From positions 9,116,501-9,180,500 of the forward strand of contig OX485805.1 of assembly GCA_950295325.1 (NCBI GenBank): a stretch of DNA of 64,000 bases. The letters run 5' to 3'. The notes beneath the pieces are model-generated. The model saw only the letters and a program-made list of their open reading frames with translations. It was not told the DNA's origin and searched no databases. Below are positions 55,026 to 64,000 of the stretch, in pieces (the stretch's first letter is position 1; the number at the start of each line of letters is the position of its first letter). Source of the stretch: Polytrichum commune. Its lineage: Eukaryota; Streptophyta; Polytrichopsida; Polytrichales; Polytrichaceae. The translations under genes were made by a program, and so were the position numbers.

Positions 55026-55435
55026 TGGGGTGAGTTTCCATGTAGGTTGCTCGCCCACGAGATTGTAGATAATAATGGGTTGGAGGTGTTCGCATGTACT
55101 TAAGCACAAGTAACATTCTAGTGGTCTACTAGAATGTGGAGGGCCATGGACACATGGCAATAGTCTTCTATGTGCCCACTAAGATTCTTTAACCTACAAG
55201 TATCGGTCACCCAAGTATTGTGACCCGTTGAAGACTCAAGAGAATCAATGTTGGTATAATACTTCATGCTTGGTAACTGAGAGGAGATTAGTAGGTAAGC
55301 CCATAAATCAGAAGATGGGAGTAGCTAGTTGGCACATACAAACCCTATCCCACCATATTCTCCCTACATTTGAACAGGTTTGTCCTTGTTTGCACTAAAA
55401 TCCGGTGGGCGAGTTGCCTACATGGAAACTCACCC
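55026..55435. mobile_element. MITE with 10-bp target duplication (Mutator-like)
   Basis: Termini GGGTGAGTTTCCATGTAGG and its complement CCTACATGGAAACTCACCC form a ~31-bp inverted repeat that continues to GCTCGCCCAC. Direct copies of TTAGTTTGAT stand at 55016-55025 and 55436-55445. A 9-10-bp duplication is typical of Mutator-like elements. 410 bp, non-coding. Confidence 0.8.
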
Positions 55436-55713
55436 TTAGTTTGATATAATTCTCAGTCTTGCCACATTTATCTAGATGCCATAGTAGGCACTAAATTAGG
55501 CTTAGGTCTTGCACTTAATTACACTCAATTACGCTTGATTGCGCTCAATTACAATCAATTGTGCTCGATTATTTTCAACTAGGTTTGATTAGTTTGAATG
55601 TGTATGAATACTTGTGAAAGGAGAAGACAACGATTAAATTTATTTTGAAATGAATTATCTAAAATCAAAATATTATTTTAAGTTCAACATGACAATGACA
55701 ATAGGCACAATTA

Positions 55714-56022
55714 TAAAAATACAACCCCAATGCTAACGACAAAATTTTAATTTTCGTAACTTCCAAGTTAATTACATGTCTTGTTGACAATTTCCTTTTC
55801 CAAACGAATCCTAATAAATTTTTTAACTTACCAAATAAAAGTGAGCATATATATTGAGCTTTGTGAATAAAAATACAACCCCAATGCTAACGAAATTTTT
55901 TTAATTTTCGTAACTTCCAAGTTAATTACATGTCTTGTTGACAGTTTCCTTTTCCAAACGAATCCTAATAAATTTTTTAACTTACAAAATAAAAGTGAGC
56001 ATATATATTGAGCTTTGTGAAC
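55714..56022 (+). repeat. tandem duplication, 154-bp period, two copies
   Basis: ACAACCCCAATGCTAACGA begins at 55721 and again at 55875. The copies run to GAGCATATATATTGAGCTTT and differ at only a handful of positions, so the duplication is recent. Confidence 0.9.
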
Positions 56023-56249
56023 AAGCGACCTTTCAAAATGCGAAAGGCAAGTTTTTTTCAAAAGTGAGGCGGGGCGGGCAGCTTTTTTCGGTCCGGTTCC
56101 AAACAAATCAAGTCTTTTTTTGACGAGGCTGCCCGACGGGTCGCGGTCGCGGGGCCCGGCCTGAATCCCAGCCTAGACCCCTTCCCCTAAAAGATCGTTC
56201 GCAGGGGAGGTTTCACGGCCGTCTCCACCCACCAACTACCACCTAAAAC

Positions 56250-56496
56250 GCACTGGCAGCCAGCACTGTGTATATTATAGTCTCGTCCTCCTGATTCCCA
56301 GCCTGCCCATCAATATATAAATAGTGGCCTCACCTGAACCTCCTGGATATTTGCGGCGAGTCGTTTATGTTGGCACCTTTACACCCCAGAAATCCCTGGT
56401 AGGTGCGTCCTTCCTCCCCCAAAATCTCATTGTTGACTTGCTGTTCACACAATTCCACAAAACGTTGGTAATGTGCAACATAGATACTACTACCCA
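56250..56496 (+). repeat. dispersed promoter-like repeat, copy B left part
   Basis: Second copy of 41310-41542 with TATATAAATA at 56314-56323 and the same CCTGGTAGGT donor-like site near 56396. It is interrupted at 56496, within a few bases of where copy A is interrupted, but by a different element. Confidence 0.65.
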
Positions 56497-57454
56497 GGGC
56501 CACTTCACACACGAGCCAAGAGCCGTGACCATGAAATTGTGAGAGCCCAAAAGAAAGTGTCCCAAGGCCGTCCCAACGCACGTCCAAACTCATGTATTGT
56601 GGTCACGGATCCTCAAGTGTTGTGTGAAGTCATATGTGACCGGGCCCTCAACCAAGTGCTATTTCAATGGATTTCTATTCGTGTGGGTCCTCACGCATGA
56701 TAAAATAGAATAAATGAACGGTTGTGAGCGTTTGGAGTGCCATGGTCTCCCGATTTTGTGCTGGACTTACATCCAAGAGGTGGTTTTTGAAAATAGTCCA
56801 AGTGACCATGAAACATGGTCCATTCGATACCATGTAGGAACCCATGTAGACTTCATATCCATCTTGGATTCACACACTCCGTTGGTCCCTCAAGCGTAGT
56901 GTGAAGCAAACTTGGACCAACTCCGACTTTTCCACCTATGAGAGTGCTTGAAGTGTAATGGTCACAACTCTTGGCTCATGTGTGAAGTGGCCCTTAAATT
57001 GTGAGAGCCCAAAAGAAAGTGTCCCAAGGCCGTCCCAATGCACCTCCAAAATCATGTAGTGTGGTCACGGATCCTCAAGTGTAGTGTGAAGTCAAATGTG
57101 ACCGCGCCCTCAACCAAGTGCTATTTCAATGGGTTTCTATTCATGCGGGTCCTCATGCATGATAAAATAGAATAAATCAACTGTTGTGAACATTCGGAGT
57201 GCCATCGTCTCCCGGTTTTGTGTTAGACCTACCTCCAAGAGGTGGTTTTTGAAAATTGTCCAAGTGACCATGACACATGATCCATTCAATGCCATGTAAT
57301 CCATGTAGGCTTTACATCTGTCTTGCATTCACATACTCCGTTGGTCCCTCGAGCGTAGTGTGAAGCGAACTTGGACCGGCTCCACCTTTTCCACCATTGA
57401 GAGTGCTTGAAGTGTACTGGTCACGGGCTCTCAGTCTCGTGTGTGAAGTGGCCC
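56497..57454. mobile_element. head-to-tail double Harbinger/Tourist-type MITE
   Basis: Copy 1 is 56497-56993, from GGGCCACTTCACACACGAG to the complementary end GTGTGAAGTGGCCC. Directly after the TTA at 56994-56996 a second copy starts at about 56997 with AAATTGTGAGAGCCC, so it lacks the first ~37 bp including the terminal repeat. It ends at 57454 with GTGTGAAGTGGCCC, followed by TTA. The two copies share 'AAAAGAAAGTGTCCCAAGG', 'CACGGATCCTCAAGTGT' and 'TTCAATGG.TTTCTATTC'. Confidence 0.8.
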
Positions 57455-57600
57455 TTACAACTGGCCTGACGATGGGTGTTGTAATGCATTCATGACGTGG
57501 TCACGATTCTTAACTGGATGCCTGGAATTGAGGGGTGGCATATGGCAAGGCCTTGTAGTTAATAACTAGCACCAAACAAAAGAATATCTAATTAATATTT
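57455..57600 (+). repeat. dispersed repeat, copy B right part
   Basis: Continues copy B after the double MITE and matches 49146-49262 (GCATTCATGACGTGGTCAC, TGGAATTGAGGGGTGGC). Similarity fades after about 57575. Confidence 0.6.
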
Positions 57601-57629
57601 GCAGTGGTTCATCATACTCGTAAACATTA

Positions 57630-57715
57630 ATTTTTTGATTTATCGTGGCATGTTATATGGAGTGGTCTCTGTTAAGTTAGTTGTCATGTAGCACGAAGTG
57701 TCGTGTGATATACCC
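57630..57715 (+). repeat. fragment shared with the LINE relic at 54055-54640
   Basis: TTTGATTTATCGTGGCATG, GAGTGGTCT and GTCATGTAGCACGAAGTGT match the complement of about 54515-54600. It may be a second small LINE fragment in sense orientation, or a different repeat captured in both places. Confidence 0.4.
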
Positions 57716-57719
57716 AATG

Positions 57720-59330
57720 ACCGCAAAGGCAATTAATGAGGGTCCATCGACCTGAGGAGATGGTGTGGCAGGAGAGAGGCGCAGTGCTTTCATTGTTTAA
57801 AACCTTCCTGATTTTGCTGCCGAATGCATGTGCAAGGACGTCCTCCCGTTTCATACTATTCCTGCCGCTAATGCACCTCGACTCAGGAATTGCCCAGCAA
57901 CTCACTCACCTTCGGCCTTTTTCTTTATCTCTGCTGCGATGCATCTGATTTAGGCTGGCAGGCAGACAAATGCAATCTGAGTGTGCAATCAGAATGTGAA
58001 CATAACTTGGCTAGCGACCGACCAATGTCCGGAGAGATTTTTTGGCATGATCGGATGAGGGGCTGATCATACCGGCCGCTTCCAGCACTATCTCCGGCTG
58101 TAATAGTGTGAAAAGTGGTGGGCCAACATCTATTTCTCAACATAATCCCAGCAATTTCACGGTTAGAACTGGACAGAGAGTTTGGTGTGATCGGAGGGGA
58201 GTTCATAGTGTTTCCAAGTCCAACTGGTTACATCTCGACATCTTTCGGATTTCCTATATTGATTTGAGGTACATTCTCTGAATGCCTCTAAGCAGATCGG
58301 TAGTTCTCCTGAAGTCTTGAACTTTAACCGGTGAATTGCCAAACTCTACCGGTTCATCTGTACCTAGCGGCCGGTTCACTGCAGAGATGAGAGCGCAGGT
58401 GTAGTGTTTTGAGCGAAAAGTGTACACTGCGGGCTTCTCCAATTTCTTCACTAGTTTTAGTCCAACTTTGAATCCACAATCCTGCAAGTTTAGTTGCTGA
58501 TCAAGGTGGTCGTGATCCTTAATTTGTTCAGCAGTTCACATTTCTCCTCCTGGTTCACATTCTATTTGGGTCAACCTGTGTCGGGCCTGTGTCAACATTC
58601 CAAGCGAACAAAAAGATGAGTTGGATGTGAGTTTTGAGCTGTGATTTCCATCAAGGATTGCCAGTTTCTTTAGAACCACTAGTCGGTTTTCCCCGCTCTT
58701 TGTGACCAACCTTCAGACCGAGAATTGGGCTTCTGCCTGCGGGACGCAACAGGTACCACGAATTCAGTTCGCAACCCTCAAAGCTTCATTTCTGTGTTTG
58801 TGGTTCAAGGTGCAAAATTTCCAGTCAGCACAGCAGTTTTTAGCTCAACTGGTGTTAGTAGTTGGTTCGCAAACAACGACCTTAGCAATATCAGGTCCTA
58901 TCTTAGCTCTGGTTATATCAACAGGCTCATCAGCAACGCGATTATTCCAACCCCAACACTCCCAGCCAGTTCAGCTGACACTTGGACTCCGCAGTAAAAC
59001 GGCAGCCAGGTGGGAGGTCACCATTACTAATACCTTATGATCCTCTAAGAACCCTCATCTAAACATCAGGTGGGCAGAGGGCTTTGGTGCAGTGGACACA
59101 CTTGAAATGACCTCCCTGACTTATTATTCTCACCTAACTGTCACTTGTCCCTAATGGTTTGTAACCATTCGATGATTCAAGTTGCAACATGAAAAGTGTG
59201 TGCATAATATTGGTTATGTCAATATTGTTTCCACTCAGAACCAATCTGAAGCTCTAGCTGGTAGGAGGGATAAGCTTGCTGAGCCTTTACGTGTGAGTTC
59301 CGGCAAACACCTGCGATAAGGTTGACTTTG
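57720..59330. other. region of mixed composition, no gene recognised
   Basis: Around 58040-58225 two related blocks (GAGAGATTTTTTGGCATGAT and GAGAGTTTGGTGTGAT) and TTTCCAAGTCCAACT echo 5185-5245, so a decayed element of the same kind is present. Two overlapping plus-strand frames at 58702-59040 (112 and 90 codons) show no recognisable domain. Confidence 0.35.
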
Positions 59331-59334
59331 AATT

Positions 59335-61780
59335 TTTAATTATTTTTTGGCACACATTGAAACATTCAATTGCAATGGAAAAAGAACAACCACCTCCGGG
59401 ATACCCGCAAACCAAAGGGACTCAAGAAATAATGCCCGCATGAGGTCTAGAATGCCAAGTAACCACTAAATTGCTACAAGTAACAATGAGGCATTTGACA
59501 CACCAATCCTTGTCAAATTCACTAGATCATCATTGTAAGCAATGTCCGGAGCTTTTTCCAAGTTTTGAAGGGTACATCGCCACTCAAGTTTGCCATAGTC
59601 AAGCAAAGAGACCCACACAACTTGGTGTTTTTTCTCCACATAACATTGAATAGAATCAAAAACCAAATTATTCTGTTGATGCCATATGATCCACAAAAAA
59701 TCACTCCTCAAGAAAAACCAAATACAATTGAAGGCCTTCAGTGATTTGCTAAGTGGTTAATTAAAAAACATTACAACATCAAAAAAGATTCTTGAGGGCC
59801 AAGTTTACATGTTTTTGGCAAAGGGTTGCCAAATGATGTTAGTTGCATAATGCCACATTTGTTGAGCCAATGGCCGATTGAAAAATCTATGCTCCACCAA
59901 CTTCACAGATTGCAGGCCACAATGAAAGAAACTCTTATCCATCACTGTCGACATCATCTACATCATTTGTTCATTGCCACTGCCGTATGAATAACTGACC
60001 AAAGAAAAATTGCTTCCTTCTACGCTTTGTGCTCATGCCGGATGATGTGCCACCTCAGAGAGGTAGAAAGAGGAATTTCATTCCATCATTTATCGGAAAT
60101 CAATTTCTTAAGGGCCTCATGAGTAGTAATCCACTTCCTACCAAGCTTGGCCAACACTAGGATGGGAGTAGCCTCATGCCACCATCATTGTGCCGGGTCA
60201 AAGAAATGTTGGTCCAATTTACCAAAGAAGATGTTAAATAGAGTTTGAGCACTGCCTTGAGACACCATGTCCACCCTAACTTGTGACATCCAACCCATAA
60301 CAAATAGTAAAAATAGAATCTTAGTGTGATTCCTTAGCCCATTGGATTGACTTGTGCATAAGTAGAATATTGCTTAGAATGAATCTTAGAGGAAGAAAAG
60401 CAATTTGGTCGCTATCAATTACCACCACTAATAAAGGTTGAAGGTGTTGTTGTAGAGCTTTGGCAAAATCTTTGTACGTGGTGTTATGTATAGTGACAAG
60501 TCTCTAATTTGTCAGCTTCGGTCTATCTTTTCGTTGAACAACAATGCAATGTGTCTACATGTAATGCCATTGGGAAACCAACCTCGCCGCAAATATTCCT
60601 TTACCATGGTAGTGAAGTACTATCTCATGAAGCACTAATAAGCCTTAAAGAGACCAACTCTTAGGCCATCCAATCCTAGGTTTTTTCCTTTTGTGAGTGC
60701 CACATTTGCACTAGTGACTTCTTTTTCCGTGCTCAAGGCCTCTAACATTTTCTAGGCTGCACTTGAGAATTTATATGGAACATGACTCAACAATTCCACC
60801 CAACATTCTCATCATTGTCCATCCGGTACTAGCTTTAGTGTACAACTCAGAGTAAAATGCATTACTCGCACTTGAGGAGACAACATTGGTTTCATCATCA
60901 TATAATTTAGTGATGAGGCCTACCGCCGAACACTCCTTGATTGAGGAAAAGAAATACTTATTCATCTTGTCTCCTGACTTCGTCCATTTGGTTCTAGACG
61001 AATCCTACACTCGTTTTTTTTCCTATCTCTAAATATTTGTAAACGAGACCGGTGATCCTCAATAGTTGACTTATTAATTTCATTTTATGGATCGGAGCAT
61101 AGTTGAACTTGCCAGAATCCAAGAGATTTTCTAAGCCTAGTCTCAGTTGCCATAGAAATACAAAAATATTTATAATATTTTACTTCTTTCCTAACTTTAG
61201 TAAAGAAAGGCACCTGGGGAGAATGAGCATCCCATAGGGCCTTAAGGGGATCCTTTGCTTCTTGAAGAAATCTAGCATTAGCCTTTCAAGAAGAAACACA
61301 CAAGGGGCTAGTGCTAAGATCAATGAGGAAAGAAACTAGGTGGTGGTCAAAGAATGACGAATCACCTAGAATCTTATAATGCAAAATATGGGAAGATGGA
61401 TTTTGGACCAAACTTGAGAATGAGTAAAATCTATCCAATCTAGCAAGTACCTGAATGCCCATCATCCCTTAAATTATCCCAAGAAAAGATAAGCCCTCAT
61501 GTCTACTAAAGAAATCTTCAATATTATATATGTTTTTAATATCTCCCCATAAAAATCTTTCCTTTAATCCCATTACATGACTACATGAGAAAAACTTGAG
61601 TTATTCTCCTGGTAATCCTTGGTGGTAAGACCTTGAGGTGGTGGCAACTAATGTACATGTGTTGCTCCTCCTAGCATTCGGCAATTGATGCCTAGTTGGT
61701 TGTTGTCACCACTCCTTACGAAAGCATTGCTAAATCCAAAGACATGTACGGCTAAATCTAATTTGGAGGAGGAAGGTTGG
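59335..61780 (-). pseudogene. long antisense relic of a divergent L1-type LINE
   Basis: Reading leftward: an endonuclease end (LARLDRFYSFSS, DSSFFDHHLVSFLI) near 61430-61340; a linker with KWTKSGDKMNKYFFSSIK near 60960; RT beginnings (LTKGKNLGLDGLRVGLF) near 60690-60650; then FFL..SF.. equivalents of the PLRFILDN box near 60400; a zf-RVT remnant near 60090-59850; and DFLWIIWHQQNNLVFDS near 59700, the counterpart of the intact element's TIWIERNDKVFN. Many stops and frameshifts, and the catalytic RT core is largely lost. Divergence from the element at 41729 is large, so it is a different, older family. The A/T-rich end near 59335 may be the old poly(A). Confidence 0.7.
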
Positions 61781-61784
61781 CACC

Positions 61785-62048
61785 TTGCCTTCGAAGGTCA
61801 GAAAGGCCTTGCACCTTGTTAGCAAAGATGGCAACTCACTGCTTGCTACAGTCGAGAGTGGGGCCAACACTGCCATCTACATGAAAACCATACTTTGGCA
61901 TTCCCGAATCCTTCCCCTACTTAGTTCTGAAACCATCAAGACGCTCATGAAGAACATACACCACAACGCCATCAAATATCTCACATACCTTATCCTCAAC
62001 AAAAGAAAACTAGATAACAAACAAACCCCCGTTCCCATACCCCCATAA
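61785..62048 (+). pseudogene. 3'-terminal relic of RNase H-type LINE ORF2
   Basis: An 87-codon frame ends in KYLTYLILNKRKLDNKQTPV, preceded by VESGANTAIYMK. Both match the tail of the minus-strand relic at 1621-3285 and the one at 40791-41060. The stop at 62046-62048 is followed by a C/G-rich 3' UTR-like stretch (CACCCCCTAACGGGGG near 62090) that has a counterpart at 1750-1775. The frame itself is open but is only the last fragment of the ORF. Confidence 0.55.
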
Positions 62049-62209
62049 CAAAATGCTACCTAAACTCACTTAAAATCATTTAAGAGCCCACCCCCTAACG
62101 GGGGAAGTAATCCTATGCTCCATCAGAGTACCCCTGATTAGCATTTGACCAACGGGCTCAACAAGTCACGCCGGTATTGAATATACGGGCGTATTTTTTT
62201 TTTCTTTTC

Positions 62210-63190
62210 TTTCTTTTCTGAAACCATTATGCCTAAACAAAGGTTGGAAAAATCTCTTGTTGCGTTGTTTTTAGGTAGGCGTTCCTTGCTCACTGCATTG
62301 TTTTGTTTAATCAATGCAAGTTACAGAAGTTCCCAATTACCCACACTGTTTTTTTATTAGAATTTGAAGTAGCCCACTTTAATTTCCATTGTGAAAAGTT
62401 AGTGTGGGTGTTTGCATCTGCATATTTGGATGAATATCCAATGCAAGGCAAGTACTATAAAATTAGTGTGCGCCATACTAAATTCCAACCCACACTAATT
62501 TCCCACCCACACTAATTAGACAAAACAATGTAGTGAGGCCCCAAAAATCTACCTCATATTTGTCTAAAAAGCATTCATAATAATACATGTTCAGTAATAT
62601 TCACCCAAAATATTGTGCTTGCTCCTCTAAGTGTCGTGTGCAAAGCTCTCCTTGTCACACATCGTGAACCCCTCCACGATCTTAAGGTTGAGTTTGAGCA
62701 AATGTAATGTGGACATGCTTAAAGTGAGGTATTGAGGGTGGAATAGACTGAAATGAAGGGTAATTTACGACAAGTCAAATAATGTTTGACACTCTATTTT
62801 ATTGGGGCCCACAAAACAAGAGCTCGACAAACTCTTGACAACCTGTGAAGTTTTATGACTCTTGACATAAGGGACCATGGTGCACAAAAATATTCAAAAA
62901 ATTCTAGAGTCCAAGGATTATTATGTTAAGCCACATTGATCCTTAAATTGGGGTTAGAGACCCCAATGAAGTCCAGTGGGACCTAGCTGGAAGGAAACAA
63001 CAACAAATTTGGGAGGGACGTGGTTTAAACACACCCCCATACGTAGGTGTCATGAACAATAATCCATATGTGATGTCCATGAAATAACTTGGGATTTTGA
63101 CCAAGATCTTGTCGTAATTATTCCACATGAGATCCATTAGGTCATCATGTAATGGATGTGAACCTGATAAGAAGTTCAATATTAAAGTTG
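62210..63190. other. non-coding spacer
   Basis: ACCCACACTAATT-type blocks recur near 62397 (inverted), 62490 and 62508, suggesting a small decayed inverted-repeat element. Nothing else was recognised. Confidence 0.4.
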
Positions 63191-63197
63191 AAAGGTC

Positions 63198-63597
63198 TAC
63201 ACTAAATATACCAATTAATGAGGGTGGGAAATTAGTGAAAGGTGATACTAAATTTCTTAACGCTATGAATTAGTGCCACCAAAGATCTAGGAAGCATTGT
63301 TCATCTCAACACTTGACACTATTCAATTAAAGTACCGGCACTTGACACTAATCACTAAAAGTATTCACACTTGACATTAATCATTAAAAATATTGGCACT
63401 TGACATTATTCACCGATAAGCATGTGGCATGCACTGATTTAAAAAAAAATTGTGATAAATGAACCTAAAATTTACCGTCTTCATGAATATAGTGTCACTG
63501 TGTAGCAACTTTAGCCCTTGGTACCTTTGAAATGTGGCTAAATTGTGTATGTGACTTGAATTAATACCACCCTCACTAATTGATATATTCAGTGTAG
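63198..63597. mobile_element. MITE with TACACTRAATATA termini
   Basis: The left end TACACTAAATATACCAATTA continues to ATGAGGGTGG. Complemented, the right end reads TACACTGAATATATCAATTA and continues to GTGAGGGTGG, so the inverted repeat is about 30 bp. The ACACTAAAT core recalls the CACTA-like MITEs elsewhere in the window, but the subterminal sequence is different. About 400 bp, non-coding, with an internal 29-bp tandem repeat. Confidence 0.65.
63312..63413 (+). repeat. 29-bp tandem repeat, ~3.5 copies, inside the MITE
   Basis: Units start with CTTGACACTA or CTTGACATTA at 63312, 63341, 63370 and 63399 and share 'TTCA' or 'ATCA' followed by AATTAAAGTA-like spacers. Clear period of 29. Confidence 0.75.
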
Positions 63598-64000
63598 TAT
63601 AAAGTGTCCACATGTGTGAAAAGATGCAGGTCAGAGGCTTCCTGCCAATGAAAAGGCTCCCTTCTTCAAACTCCGGACTGTTCTCATGTAAAGGGAGCCT
63701 CGGCCTCCAAAGTTGAGTTTCACGTAGACGAGTCTTGCACTGCATTTCACTTAACAAGTCTCGTAAAGAAAGAATTTGTGGCCTCCATGCAAAAGTTTTG
63801 TTTCATAGAGTTCTTAATGTACACTTTCATGTCACCTATCATGAGGGACTCATGTGTAAACACAAAGAAACATTGTATAATTTGATGGTTTCTATTTACA
63901 TTGACCCTAAATCAAGGTCAAATGCATTATGGAGTCTACTGAAAGTTAGTTGATATTAATCAACAACAAGCTGAGGAAGGGCGTTCTTTTATGCACACCC

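Noticed and set aside
58702-59040. Two overlapping plus frames of 112 and 90 codons
   Set aside because: Overlap in different frames, Ser/Thr/Ala-rich with no recognisable family. Insufficient evidence for a CDS.
1-64000. tRNA, rRNA or other structured RNA genes
   Set aside because: None recognised by eye on either strand; a covariance-model scan was not possible.

Overview
The window is nuclear DNA of a land plant. The evidence is spliced genes, 5'-UTR introns, fasciclin-like arabinogalactan proteins, a JINGUBANG-type WD40 protein, a plant L1-type LINE and many short inverted-repeat transposons. It looks like a large, repeat-rich genome, perhaps a non-flowering lineage, but nothing visible fixes the species. 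Only four host protein genes are convincing: one WD40 gene and three tandem FLA genes. Most of the rest is transposable-element DNA in several stages of decay.

1-13 kb is repeat territory: a CACTA terminus at the left edge, decayed RNase H-bearing LINE copies, a ~200-bp tandem repeat, a foldback element with a Harbinger-type MITE nested in its arm, a CACTA-like MITE, an array of short covarying palindromes, and two more Harbinger-type MITEs. 13.2-16.1 kb holds a GC-rich tandem array (~93-bp period) and then the two-exon WD40 gene (409 aa, seven WD repeats). 16-24 kb is AT-rich non-coding DNA with one striking 162-bp-arm hairpin.

24.3-38.5 kb is a tandem triplication of an FLA locus, all three genes on the minus strand. 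Each unit has a conserved upstream block, a TATA box, a probable 5'-UTR intron of about 0.65-0.69 kb and a single coding exon. FLA1 and FLA2 are identical by eye over ~1,069 bp although the DNA on both sides is clearly diverged, which is the footprint of recent gene conversion. A 28-copy, 27-bp minisatellite lies between units 1 and 2.

39.7-51 kb is built around a full-length L1-type LINE of about 7.4 kb with both ORFs open, a poly(A) tail and a 14-15-bp target duplication. It is inserted in a CACTA-like MITE, which itself sits in a dispersed promoter-like repeat. A 5'-truncated relative of the LINE, split by a Harbinger-type MITE, follows at once. 51-64 kb contains further LINE wreckage (one piece with inverted segments), a MITE with a 10-bp target duplication, a head-to-tail double Harbinger-type MITE in the second copy of the dispersed repeat, a long antisense LINE relic and another MITE at the right end.

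The FLA proteins are predicted to be secreted, glycosylated, GPI-anchored cell-surface proteins; the WD40 protein is a predicted cytosolic or nuclear scaffold. There is no operon-like organisation and no obvious new gene system. The interest lies in the genome dynamics: gene conversion, nested insertions, hairpin and palindrome structures, and a LINE whose two ORFs share one frame separated by a single UAG.
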